Counted from the stretch's first letter, positions 1-5,838 are shown. The stretch is 9,892 nucleotides of DNA from an uncultured Ruminococcus sp. (GCA_902798605.1 CADBXH010000087.1:1-9892), one strand, 5' to 3'. Numbers and translations: made by a program. The notes: a model not told the origin generated them from the letters alone.

Positions 1-86
1 GAATGGTATCTCTTAACGTCAAGCGTCTGCATATACTCTGCGAGTGCACGCTCTCGAGCGTCGGTCAAATCAAAACGTACCGTCAT
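1..86 (-). CDS. Small protein, N-terminal part only; possible ParR-like partner of ParM
   Basis: Reading leftwards from an ATG at 86-84, 28 codons stay open until the window edge. The peptide begins MTVRFDLTDARERALAEY and continues with a mixed-charge helix ending near VKRYH. The start lies 1 nt after the ParM stop codon, and GAAGGA inside the end of parM is a suitable ribosome binding site, so the genes are translationally coupled. A short beta strand (VRFDL) followed by a charged helix fits the beginning of a ribbon-helix-helix DNA-binding protein. In type II segregation operons the gene after parM is usually parR, which binds the centromere. The ParR assignment is inference from position and fold appearance, because most of the gene lies outside the window. 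Confidence 0.55.
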   Translation of the reverse strand, partial: MTVRFDLTDARERALAEYMQTLDVKRYH

Positions 87-87
87 T

Positions 88-1023
88 TTATACACGTCCT
101 TCATTCTTCGCCTCGGCTCTCAAATAAACATCGGCAAGATATTCATAGCCTTTTGCGGCAGCGCAGATATCGTCGATGAACTTTACACGGTCAAGATTGC
201 CGTGATAGAAATTCTTGATCAAGCAACCGCCGCCACCGCAAACGTAGAGCTTCATTGTGCTTTCATCATAACCGTGCTCACGCAGACGGCGGAAGATTTC
301 TGCGACATATTCCTCCGCAATAGCGGTAATTATCTCTAAATCTGAAACGGGAATATCTGCCGTGCCTGTCCGCAACACCTCGTCGATGATATAGTCGTTC
401 AGCTCTCTGCGCGTCTTACGCATAAAGCCCTCACGAATGGCGAGCGTGCATTGATAAGTGCCGAACTTCTCGGTGAACATCTTACCGCTTTGCGGTTTGC
501 CGTTGATAAGATAGAGCGTGTTCATCGTGCCATTACCGATGTCCGCTACCATACTCAAACCTTTGAGCGTGGATTTGATCGGAACAACAGCAGAATAGCC
601 CTGCGGATAGATTTTCACATCACAGATTCGGATATGATAATTTACATTCCGAAAAGTAAAGGTCACACTCTCATTCTGCGAAAGGTACTTCGCAAAATCC
701 GCTTTCTGTCCGCTTGTCCAAGTCAAGGGCAAGCCTGCGGCGATAATCACGTCCGCTTCTGTCAGTCCTTCGTCCGCAAGCTCGGTTGCGATAGCGGCGA
801 GAGTGAGAATATAGTAATCCTCATCGTTCTGCTTTTCGGGCAGAAACTCCTTGTGTCCTTCGCCAATCAGATAATACTTGCCGTTATAGGTAAGCATATC
901 CTTTGTGAACAGCGGTTCGCTGTCGTGGGTGGTTATACCGGTCTTGAAACAATGGTTAGCGGTTTTGATATTGCCGTAACCGTGGTCGATACCGATAATC
1001 TTAAAATTGTTTAGTGTTTTCAT
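88..1023 (-). CDS. parM: ParM/StbA-family actin-like segregation ATPase
   Basis: This 311-residue protein has the three signatures of the actin/Hsp70 ATPase fold. Phosphate-1 loop is GIDHGYGNIKTAN at residues 11-23, phosphate-2 loop is ADIGNGTMN at 160-168, and the adenosine-binding glycine run is VCGGGGCLIKN at 261-271. The C-terminal AAAKGYEYLA (288-297) is typical of the ParM/StbA branch found on Firmicutes plasmids and integrative elements. ParM proteins polymerise with ATP into filaments that push DNA copies apart, working with a ParR adaptor bound to a parC centromere. The length agrees with the family (about 300-350). The ATG is preceded by AAAGGATGA, where the ribosome binding site overlaps the stop codon of the upstream Cys-rich gene, so these genes form one leftward operon. 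Family call is firm; the partner and centromere are inferred. Confidence 0.88.
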   Translation of the reverse strand: MKTLNNFKIIGIDHGYGNIKTANHCFKTGITTHDSEPLFTKDMLTYNGKYYLIGEGHKEFLPEKQNDEDYYILTLAAIATELADEGLTEADVIIAAGLPLTWTSGQKADFAKYLSQNESVTFTFRNVNYHIRICDVKIYPQGYSAVVPIKSTLKGLSMVADIGNGTMNTLYLINGKPQSGKMFTEKFGTYQCTLAIREGFMRKTRRELNDYIIDEVLRTGTADIPVSDLEIITAIAEEYVAEIFRRLREHGYDESTMKLYVCGGGGCLIKNFYHGNLDRVKFIDDICAAAKGYEYLADVYLRAEAKNEGRV

Positions 1024-1027
1024 AAAA

Positions 1028-1291
1028 TCATCCTTTCAGTTTTTCGTTGTAGGCGAGTATGTCGCCTTTTTCGTTGTAGGCGAGTATGTCGCCGTAGAGT
1101 TTTGGGAAAGCAGGCAATACGCATTTCAAAAGATAGTTACAGTAAATGCCGTACCTGCTGATCAGCTGCACGCAGCTGTGTTCTTCGCCGTCGTCGAGCA
1201 ACAGGCAGTTGTCATCAATGCAGTTGCAGCACGAATGACGAACAATGCGGTTTACTCTGTCAGACAGCTCTTCGGTAATTTTCAGTACCAT
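1028..1291 (-). CDS. Small cysteine-rich 'VLP' domain-type protein
   Basis: This gene encodes 87 residues. The start ATG at 1291-1289 is chosen because a full AAAGGAGG ribosome binding site precedes it at 1307-1300; longer upstream readings lack one. Cysteines lie at 21, 22, 24, 29, 40, 51 and 57, with CLLLDDGEEHSC (29-40) and CVLP (57-60). This pattern recalls the Cys-rich VLP domain of small proteins on Clostridial conjugative elements, whose function is unknown; the cysteines suggest metal binding. Residues 67-84 are an exact GDILAYNEK duplication caused by a 27-bp tandem repeat, extending the C-terminus beyond the Cys-rich core. It ends 4 nt before parM, so the two are probably co-transcribed. 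The family call is from memory of the motif and not certain. Confidence 0.68.
   Translation of the reverse strand: MVLKITEELSDRVNRIVRHSCCNCIDDNCLLLDDGEEHSCVQLISRYGIYCNYLLKCVLPAFPKLYGDILAYNEKGDILAYNEKLKG
1040..1093. repeat. Perfect 27-bp tandem duplication
   Basis: The 27-bp unit at 1040-1066 is repeated without mismatch at 1067-1093. It lies inside the 3' end of the Cys-rich gene. The unit is a multiple of three, so the reading frame is kept and nine residues (GDILAYNEK) are duplicated. Absence of divergence points to a recent slippage or unequal-recombination event. Confidence 0.95.
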
Positions 1292-1299
1292 AGCTTGTA

Positions 1300-1309
1300 C
1301 CTCCTTTCG
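1300..1309 (-). promoter_or_regulatory. Ribosome binding site deciding the Cys-rich gene start
   Basis: On the minus strand CGAAAGGAGG is followed by GTACAAGCT and ATG, a 9-nt spacing. This strong site selects the ATG at 1291-1289 over the ATG at 1519 that would give a 163-residue reading. Confidence 0.8.
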
Positions 1310-1357
1310 TGTATTTTGGAGGGCTTTTCGTCCCTCTACTGTATTCAATACACGAAA
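1305..1357. promoter_or_regulatory. Inverted repeats before the leftward parM operon (operator or leader hairpin)
   Basis: TTTCGTGTATT (1305-1315) and AATACACGAAA (1347-1357) form a perfect 11-bp inverted repeat. An inner GAGGG/CCCTC pair (1319-1323, 1332-1336) nests within it. The 1340-1352 segment is itself a palindrome, TGTATT-c-AATACA, and a third TGTATT half-site begins at 1310. In the leftward transcript one arm ends directly against GGAGG of the ribosome binding site. It could be a repressor operator or a translation-controlling hairpin; both roles are inferred. Confidence 0.6.
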
Positions 1358-1418
1358 AATCGAAAACTTAGGGTTTTCTGAAAACAAGGTGAAAACGAAA
1401 AAGAAAACATCTGAAAAC
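1353..1418. repeat. Series of GAAAA(C) tracts spaced about 10-12 bp apart
   Basis: GAAAA occurs at 1353, and GAAAAC at 1362, 1380, 1391, 1403 and 1413, with intervals 9, 18, 11, 12 and 10; one more copy sits at 1468. A-tracts near the helical repeat predict intrinsically curved DNA. Direct repeats of this spacing before a parM operon resemble parC centromere iterons. The motif is short and the region is A-rich, so its functional meaning is inference. Confidence 0.5.
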
Positions 1419-1433
1419 GGCTTGAACAGTACA

Positions 1434-1461
1434 TTTACAAACCTGAATTTGAATTTATAAT
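1434..1461 (+). promoter_or_regulatory. Sigma-A-type promoter for the DUF6076/sigma operon
   Basis: TTTACA (1434-1439) is followed after 16 bp by a perfect TATAAT (1456-1461). Transcription would begin near 1468 and leave a leader of about 108 nt before the ATG at 1576. No riboswitch was recognised in this leader. Confidence 0.65.
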
Positions 1462-1575
1462 AAATCGGAAAACAAAAACCATAAAATATTTTCAAAAAAA
1501 TCACTCGAAATCTGAGCATAGGGAGTTTTATGGGACTGCTGTTTTGGTAGACTTGATAGTGAGGAGGTGTTGATT

Positions 1576-2712
1576 ATGGAAAAAATCAGCTTTTTCAGCG
1601 CCGATTTTCGTGACGGAAGAATACGGATCGGCAACAAAACTTACTCTGCCGGTACGTTCGCTACGCACCTTTTGAACCAATACTATAAGGACGATACGGC
1701 GGCTCGGTTGGCTGTATATAAACAATACAGCTGGCATTTATACGATACGATCTCTTCCGGTTATCTTGATAACAACGACTTTTTGAAAGCGGGTTGGGAG
1801 ATTCAGCAGATATTGCTGACCTTGCCCAAGCTGCAACCGTTCACTAAGCTGGATGTTGAAGCAGAGCGTATTAGAATATCTGAACTTTTTACAGAGGATA
1901 ACGCAAACTTTATCCGAGAGTATTTCAATGCAAAGGCTCAAATATTAGCTATGGGAATCAATGAATCTGCTTTGGATTTGCTCCCGATTGAAATAGATAA
2001 AGTTCAGCAAAAAACAGCGGACAACCTACTTAATGATATGATGACAACGCTGACTTTCTATGATCGTATCAGCAACGATATGAGGGAAGCATTTGAGGGC
2101 TTAACCGAGTTCTGCGACAGGCTTGATGAAGCGGAACGCTTCGATGAGGCACACCTATTACCGATTGCGCTGGACATATTCGGCAACGAAAAGCTTGATG
2201 TAACATCCGAGTACGTCGCAATGCGAAAGACAGCTAAAAGCAAAACGATGGTTACGGCGAGAAGGATGTTTTTTGATAATTACTACAGCTTTGTTCTGAC
2301 GGATTTCTTCGAGGGCTTGCGCTACGGTCATTATCCGAGAAGGTGTCCGATCTGCAAGCGATATTTCCTGATGACTTCTGCACGGCGGCAAGTGTATTGC
2401 AATGGAAACACCCCATACACACTGAAAGGCAAGCCCATTACCTGCCGAAAATATGCGGCGAGGATGAAGGAAAAGGAGCTTTCCGAAGGCAATCCAATCA
2501 ATCCAATTTACAAGAGTCGCTGCTCTGCGATTCGTGTGGAACAAAAAAGAAGCACCATTACAGCAGAGTTTGCTGCAATGGCGCTGAAGGTCGCTAAAGA
2601 TTATTGGCAAAAAGCGAAGTATGATGACAACTACGCTAACGGTCAATTCAAAATTGATATGAAGCGTGAGAATTTGTATAGAGAAACGGACAGGAGAATT
2701 AAGCAAAAGTGA
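1576..2712 (+). CDS. DUF6076-like protein with C-terminal zinc finger
   Basis: The gene encodes 378 residues from the ATG at 1576, chosen because GAGGAGG at 1561-1567 sits 8 nt upstream; in-frame GTG and TTG codons at 1567 and 1570 overlap or crowd that site. The first 240 residues are a soluble, mostly helical region without a recognised catalytic motif. A four-cysteine finger follows, with CPIC at 257-260, C275 and C290, next to basic segments (RRCPICKRYF, SARRQ, CRKYAARMKEK). This arrangement resembles the DUF6076 proteins that are frequent on Clostridial integrative elements; their function is unknown. The finger and basic residues suggest nucleic-acid binding, which is inference. It overlaps the following sigma-like gene by 4 nt and diverges from the parM operon. 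Confidence 0.72.
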   Translation: MEKISFFSADFRDGRIRIGNKTYSAGTFATHLLNQYYKDDTAARLAVYKQYSWHLYDTISSGYLDNNDFLKAGWEIQQILLTLPKLQPFTKLDVEAERIRISELFTEDNANFIREYFNAKAQILAMGINESALDLLPIEIDKVQQKTADNLLNDMMTTLTFYDRISNDMREAFEGLTEFCDRLDEAERFDEAHLLPIALDIFGNEKLDVTSEYVAMRKTAKSKTMVTARRMFFDNYYSFVLTDFFEGLRYGHYPRRCPICKRYFLMTSARRQVYCNGNTPYTLKGKPITCRKYAARMKEKELSEGNPINPIYKSRCSAIRVEQKRSTITAEFAAMALKVAKDYWQKAKYDDNYANGQFKIDMKRENLYRETDRRIKQK

Positions 2713-3596
2713 GCCATATCGAGAAAAAAGAATTTGAAATATACCGCATTACGCCGCCACCTCCTGAAATGGATTTGCAGGAGTATATTTGTCAGTATGT
2801 ACAGAGCGGAGACGACAAATATTTCTATTGGTTCTTACACTATTATGAGCCGACGCTAAATGAAAAGGCGAAGTCCTTTAGGAATAAATACTCAATGGAA
2901 GAACACTTTGCCGATATAAAGCAAAGCCTTGTAACAGGCTTATGTAAGGCTCTGATTAATTACGATATTTCCATAGCTCCTTTTCTGCCGTATGCGCAGA
3001 GGTATATGGAGCGTGAGGCGCATAACTACATCCGCACAATGCGGACGGGCTATTCCGTGCAGAGTGAATTTGAATACGCCCGACTCCGTAAAGTGATGGA
3101 TATTTTCAATCATTCAGGTGGTGAATTTACGGAGGAAACCATTTCACAGGTCGCAGCGCAAATTGGCGAAAGCTATGAGAAAACAAAGTCTATCATTGAG
3201 GGCGGTATTCTCACCGAAAACTATACGGATGTTCAGAGTAATGATGAGGATGATACAGGAACCACCGACTTCCTTCTGCCGGATTCATCGCTCAATCCCG
3301 AAAATATCTATTTCAAGCAGGAGCTATATGATAAACTGTATGAAGCTTTCGACAATTTGGAATATACGGAAAAGATAATGCTCGCCCAACACCTCGGCTT
3401 TTGCCCAGAGTGTTTCAGGACTCGCTACGCTGACAAGAATGATTTAGGCGAAAACGGCAAACCAAAAGAAAAGCCAATCAAACCGCTTCCTTATACCGAC
3501 ATCGCCACCGATCACGGGTTTAGTGATGCGGATACAGCGAAGAGGGTTTGTGAAACGGCTATTTCAAAAATAAAGCATTGTTTGTTTAGCTAACTT
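2709..3596 (+). CDS. Sigma-70-like RNA polymerase sigma factor
   Basis: The 294-residue reading starts with GTG at 2709, overlapping the TGA of the previous gene (GTGA), with AGGAGA about 11 nt upstream. The coding part ends at 3593 or, counting the stop TAA, within 3591-3593. Residues 34-112 look like sigma region 2, with a helical core (YFYWFLHYYEPTLNEKAKSF) and an aromatic-basic end (YAQRYMEREAHNYIR). Residues 121-165 resemble region 3, and 205-292 resemble the region 4 helix-turn-helix (LPYTDIATDHGFSDADTAK). Region 4 carries an unusual insertion at about 231-258 containing CPEC and a lysine/glycine/proline-rich stretch. Such divergent factors occur on Clostridial mobile elements and may direct element-specific transcription. 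Its target promoters cannot be seen here. Confidence 0.75.
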
Positions 3597-3850
3597 TCAT
3601 TTGATATTAAAAATAATGAATATTAACATATTGTATCAAAACAACCGATATAACTTTTTTAAGTGATCCCATTGTTATACTATTGATAATTTCCCGAATG
3701 ACTACTGCCATATTTCAAAACGGTATTTATAAGAATGGCTTGAAATCAAATAAGAGACAGCCGATTGGAAGCCAAGGCATTGTACAGGTTAAAGAATCAG
3801 TGCGGCGTCTTTTACGTTTTCCGATTTTGATATAACTCATTATACAAAAT
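3597..3850. other. AT-rich intergenic stretch without a convincing gene
   Basis: After the sigma-like gene there is an AT-rich stretch. It contains a TTTGATA (3600-3606)/TATCAAA (3634-3640) inverted repeat and an isolated extended -10 (TGTTATACT, 3673-3681) without a good -35. A 45-codon reading at 3698-3835 has no ribosome binding site and no recognised similarity. The shift from mobile-type genes to metabolic genes occurs here or just to the right, but no attachment site or terminal repeat was recognised. Confidence 0.5.
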
Positions 3851-3855
3851 AGTAA

Positions 3856-3884
3856 TTCACTTTATTGTCAGGGTTTGTTATAAT
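3856..3884 (+). promoter_or_regulatory. Extended -10 promoter for a predicted small RNA
   Basis: TTCACT (3856-3861) is followed after 17 bp by a perfect TATAAT (3879-3884), and TG at 3876-3877 makes an extended -10. Transcription would start near 3891, directly before a series of hairpins, and no coding gene with a ribosome binding site follows before 4124. Confidence 0.6.
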
Positions 3885-3890
3885 GTGTAT

Positions 3891-4065
3891 GAAAAACAAG
3901 GATATGCTGATTTGCCTTGTTTTCCCTGATTATTGAAGTATATTAGAACGATACATTAATACGCTTCAATCAAGACAGCCCTTGGTTATATGGGCTGTCA
4001 ACTTTAACAATTACCACCAATCATTATCAAAAGCGGCTGTTATTTGACGACAGTCGCTTTTGATT
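3891..4065 (+). ncRNA. Candidate structured non-coding RNA or attenuated leader
   Basis: Four hairpins follow the promoter in series. H1 pairs AAAACAAGG (3893-3901) with CCTTGTTTT (3915-3923). H2 pairs 3932-3945 with 3957-3970: 14-nt arms with one G-U wobble and one mismatch. H3 pairs GACAGCCC (3974-3981) with GGGCTGTC (3992-3999). H4 pairs 4029-4040 with 4050-4061 and ends in a T-rich tail, as in a Rho-independent terminator. ACAGCC in H3 (3975-3980) can also pair with GGCTGT in H4 (4035-4040), which would be an anti-terminator arrangement. I do not match this to a known RNA family. The predicted length is about 170 nt. The alternative is a leader of the LysR gene, although that gene has its own promoter. 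Confidence 0.5.
4029..4065 (+). terminator. Rho-independent terminator
   Basis: AAAAGCGGCTGT (4029-4040) pairs with ACAGTCGCTTTT (4050-4061) through one wobble, with a 9-nt loop and a TTTTGATTTA tail. The A and T flanks would allow termination from both directions. It insulates the LysR gene from the transcript to its left. Confidence 0.7.
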
Positions 4066-4069
4066 TATA

Positions 4070-4098
4070 TTGCAATTCGTTACAAAGTATGTTATTAT
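4070..4098 (+). promoter_or_regulatory. Promoter of the LysR-type regulator gene
   Basis: TTGCAA (4070-4075), a 17-bp spacer and TATTAT (4093-4098) with TG at 4090-4091 form an extended -10 promoter. The start point would be near 4105, just ahead of the AAGGGGGTG ribosome binding site at 4110-4118. Confidence 0.65.
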
Positions 4099-4123
4099 TT
4101 TATTAGTCTAAGGGGGTGTCGGG

Positions 4124-5044
4124 ATGAATGTTATCCATATGAAGTATGCTGTTGAGGTCGCAAAAGCCGGTTCGATCAACAAGGCAAGCGAAACTTTGCT
4201 TGTGGCACAGCCGAATTTAAGCCGTTCCATAAAAGAGCTTGAGGCTGATTTGGGAATCACCATCTTTTTACGCACGTCAAAAGGTATGATCCTTACACCC
4301 AAAGGCGAAGAATTTATGGCTTACGCAAAAAACATTCTCCGGCAGCTTGATGAACTTGAAAAGATGTATAAGTCGGAATTGCCGGCAAAACAAACCTTTT
4401 CTGTTTCTGTTCCACGCGCAAGCTACATTGCCGACGCCTTCTCAAAATTCACAAACTGCATCGACAAAGGCTCGGCAGAAATATATTATCAGGAAACCAA
4501 CTCCAACAACGCTATTAAAAATATATTGGAGCACAATTATCATTTGGGAATTATCCGTTACGCCTCCCATTTTGATAATTATTTTAAGACGTTGCTTGAT
4601 GAAAAGGGCTTGAAGTATGAATTGGTCGCGGAATTCCGATATGTGTTGGTTATGAACGCAAAAAATCCTCTTGCTCAAAAAGAGGAGATCCACTATCAGG
4701 ACTTAGAGCCGTATATGCAGATTTCACATGCCGACCCTTATGTTCCTTCTTTGCCTGCGGCAACTGTGCTCAAGGACGAACATACCGTCAACTGTTCCCG
4801 TAACATTTATGTTTTTGAGCGCGGCGGTCAGTTTCATCTGCTCGCGCAGAATCCGGATACGTTTATGTGGGTTTCTCCTTTGCCCAACGATGTAATTACC
4901 GGCTTTGGTTTGGTGCAAAAGAGCTGTCCCGATAATCATAAGCTCTACCGGGATATGCTGATATGCCGCAAGGATTACCGTTTCAGCAAGCTTGACCGGG
5001 ATTTTATGACCGAGCTATGCAATTCTAAACAAAAATATCTGTAA
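4124..5044 (+). CDS. LysR-family transcriptional regulator
   Basis: This 306-residue protein has the classical LysR layout and length. Residues 1-62 form the winged helix-turn-helix, with the recognition segment in ASETLLVAQPNLSRSIKELE (21-40) and the wing FLRTSKGMILTPKGEEF at 48-64. A linker helix follows (64-84), then a periplasmic-binding-protein-like effector domain from about 90 to 300. LysR proteins act as tetramers and respond to small molecules; the ligand cannot be deduced here. The ATG at 4124 is supported by AAGGGGGTG at 4110-4118. It has its own promoter and a strong terminator. Its position directly before rex and adhE suggests, but does not prove, that it controls that operon; unlike many LysR genes it is not divergent from its likely target. 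Confidence 0.9.
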   Translation: MNVIHMKYAVEVAKAGSINKASETLLVAQPNLSRSIKELEADLGITIFLRTSKGMILTPKGEEFMAYAKNILRQLDELEKMYKSELPAKQTFSVSVPRASYIADAFSKFTNCIDKGSAEIYYQETNSNNAIKNILEHNYHLGIIRYASHFDNYFKTLLDEKGLKYELVAEFRYVLVMNAKNPLAQKEEIHYQDLEPYMQISHADPYVPSLPAATVLKDEHTVNCSRNIYVFERGGQFHLLAQNPDTFMWVSPLPNDVITGFGLVQKSCPDNHKLYRDMLICRKDYRFSKLDRDFMTELCNSKQKYL

Positions 5045-5047
5045 AAT

Positions 5048-5090
5048 AGCAGCAGCCTTTCCCGTTTGGGAGTGGCTGCTGCTTATATTT
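5048..5090 (+). terminator. Terminator after the LysR gene
   Basis: AGCAGCAGCC (5048-5057) pairs perfectly with GGCTGCTGCT (5074-5083), with an additional inner CCC/GGG pair, followed by TATATTTT. It begins 3 nt after the stop codon and separates the LysR transcript from rex. Confidence 0.85.
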
Positions 5091-5103
5091 TCAGGCGACT
5101 TTT

Positions 5104-5131
5104 TTGACTATCTTGCTATTCGAGATATGAT
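5104..5131 (+). promoter_or_regulatory. Probable promoter of the rex-adhE operon
   Basis: TTGACT (5104-5109) is followed after 16 bp by TATGAT (5126-5131), placing the start near 5138. The -10 element runs into the inverted repeat at 5129-5159. Because rex, adhE and the downstream genes are separated by short gaps with no visible terminator, this may drive the whole run. Confidence 0.55.
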
Positions 5132-5159
5132 ATATCGATAAGTATATTACCGATATATC
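5129..5159. promoter_or_regulatory. Candidate operator: inverted repeat at the rex promoter
   Basis: GATATATCG (5129-5137) and CGATATATC (5151-5159) are perfect 9-bp inverted arms separated by 13 bp. They cover the -10 and the first transcribed bases, the normal place for a repressor site. The sequence does not match the TTGTTAA-n4-TTAACAA type of clostridial Rex site. It is followed by TTTTT, so an A/T-rich attenuator hairpin is an alternative. Confidence 0.5.
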
Positions 5160-5212
5160 TTTTTGGTTATTCCCATATGTCAAAAATACTGTTAAGATAA
5201 GAGTAAGCAAAC

Positions 5213-5220
5213 AGGAGGTG
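5213..5220 (+). promoter_or_regulatory. Ribosome binding site that fixes a TTG start for rex
   Basis: AGGAGGTG lies 8 nt (counted from AGGAGG) before TTG at 5227. The in-frame GTG at 5218 is part of the binding site itself and so cannot be the start. Confidence 0.8.
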
Positions 5221-5226
5221 AAGTTT

Positions 5227-5835
5227 TTGCAATCCGCAATTTCAAAAGCAACGCTCGGCCGGCTTCCGGCATATCTGCATTATTTGGAAAACATAACGAG
5301 CGAAAATATTTCGGCACCGGCGATTGCAAGAGCGCTTGGCCTGGGCGAGGTTTTGGTGCGCAAGGATTTGAGCCTTGTGTGCGGAAAAGGAAAGCCCAAA
5401 ACAGGCTATGAAACCGACGCGCTGACGGCTTCGCTGAAAGCTGCGCTTGGCGTCAACAAAGTTACGCCGGCTCTTTTGGTCGGAGCGGGCAAGATCGGAA
5501 CTGCTCTGATGGATTACAGCGGCTTCCGCGATTACGGAATGGAGATAATAGCAGCATTTGACAAAGACGAGGAAAAGATCCGTAACGTGTCCGGTAAGCC
5601 TGTTTATCCTATGGATCAGCTGCGGAGGTTTTGTCAGATGCACGACGTCAAAATCGGCATAATCACCGTTCCTGCCCACGCAGCGCAATCAGTCTGCGAT
5701 CAGTTGATCGCGAGCGGAATCGAAGCGATATGGAATTTTTCGCCCGTTACGCTTAAGATCCCGCAGGGCGTAGCGCTGCAAAACGAAAACCTGGCATTAT
5801 CTTTAGCACATCTGCACAGTATGCAAATTGATTAA
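5227..5835 (+). CDS. rex: Redox-sensing transcriptional repressor Rex
   Basis: The product is 202 residues from the TTG at 5227, close to the usual 205-215 for Rex. The N-terminal winged helix (about 1-75) includes ISKATLGRLPAYLHYL and the characteristic VRKDLSL (44-50). The Rossmann domain starts with VGAGKIG (85-91), the NAD(H)-binding glycine motif, and continues through FDKDEEKI (111-118), NFSPV (170-174) and the C-terminal ENLALSLAHL, which swaps between subunits of the dimer. Rex leaves DNA when NADH rises relative to NAD+, so it releases fermentative genes such as adhE. Here it is the first gene of the adhE run, with only 15 nt between them, which fits autoregulation together with adhE. 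No consensus Rex site was seen upstream. Confidence 0.93.
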   Translation: MQSAISKATLGRLPAYLHYLENITSENISAPAIARALGLGEVLVRKDLSLVCGKGKPKTGYETDALTASLKAALGVNKVTPALLVGAGKIGTALMDYSGFRDYGMEIIAAFDKDEEKIRNVSGKPVYPMDQLRRFCQMHDVKIGIITVPAHAAQSVCDQLIASGIEAIWNFSPVTLKIPQGVALQNENLALSLAHLHSMQID

Positions 5836-5838
5836 ATC

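Noticed and set aside
451..1014. 187-codon plus-strand reading opposite parM
   Set aside because: parM has all actin-family motifs on the minus strand, and the plus-strand reading has no recognisable domain.
1353..1473. CRISPR array interpretation of the GAAAAC repeats
   Set aside because: Repeats are 6 bp with spacing of 10-18 bp, far below CRISPR repeat and spacer sizes.
1028..1519. Longer 163-residue version of the Cys-rich protein from an ATG at 1519
   Set aside because: The added part is low-complexity Phe/Lys-rich sequence translated from the A/T-rich regulatory region, and a strong ribosome binding site marks the internal ATG at 1291-1289.
3698..3835. 45-codon reading in the intergenic stretch
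   Set aside because: There is no ribosome binding site and no family resemblance; length is within chance expectation.
3883..3936. 17-codon reading MCMKNKDMLICLVFPDY across hairpin H1
   Set aside because: The ATG overlaps the -10 element and lies before the predicted transcription start; the later ATG has no ribosome binding site.
3995..4010. TTTAACAA before the LysR gene as a Rex site
   Set aside because: Only the right half-site is present; the left half matches at about one of seven positions.
5189..5210. TGTTAAGATAAGAGTAAGCA as a Rex operator
   Set aside because: The half-sites do not fit the consensus in sequence or spacing; only TGTTAA resembles a half-site.
5218..5835. rex starting at GTG 5218
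   Set aside because: This codon lies in the AGGAGGTG binding site itself; TTG at 5227 has the right spacing and gives a normal Rex N-terminus.
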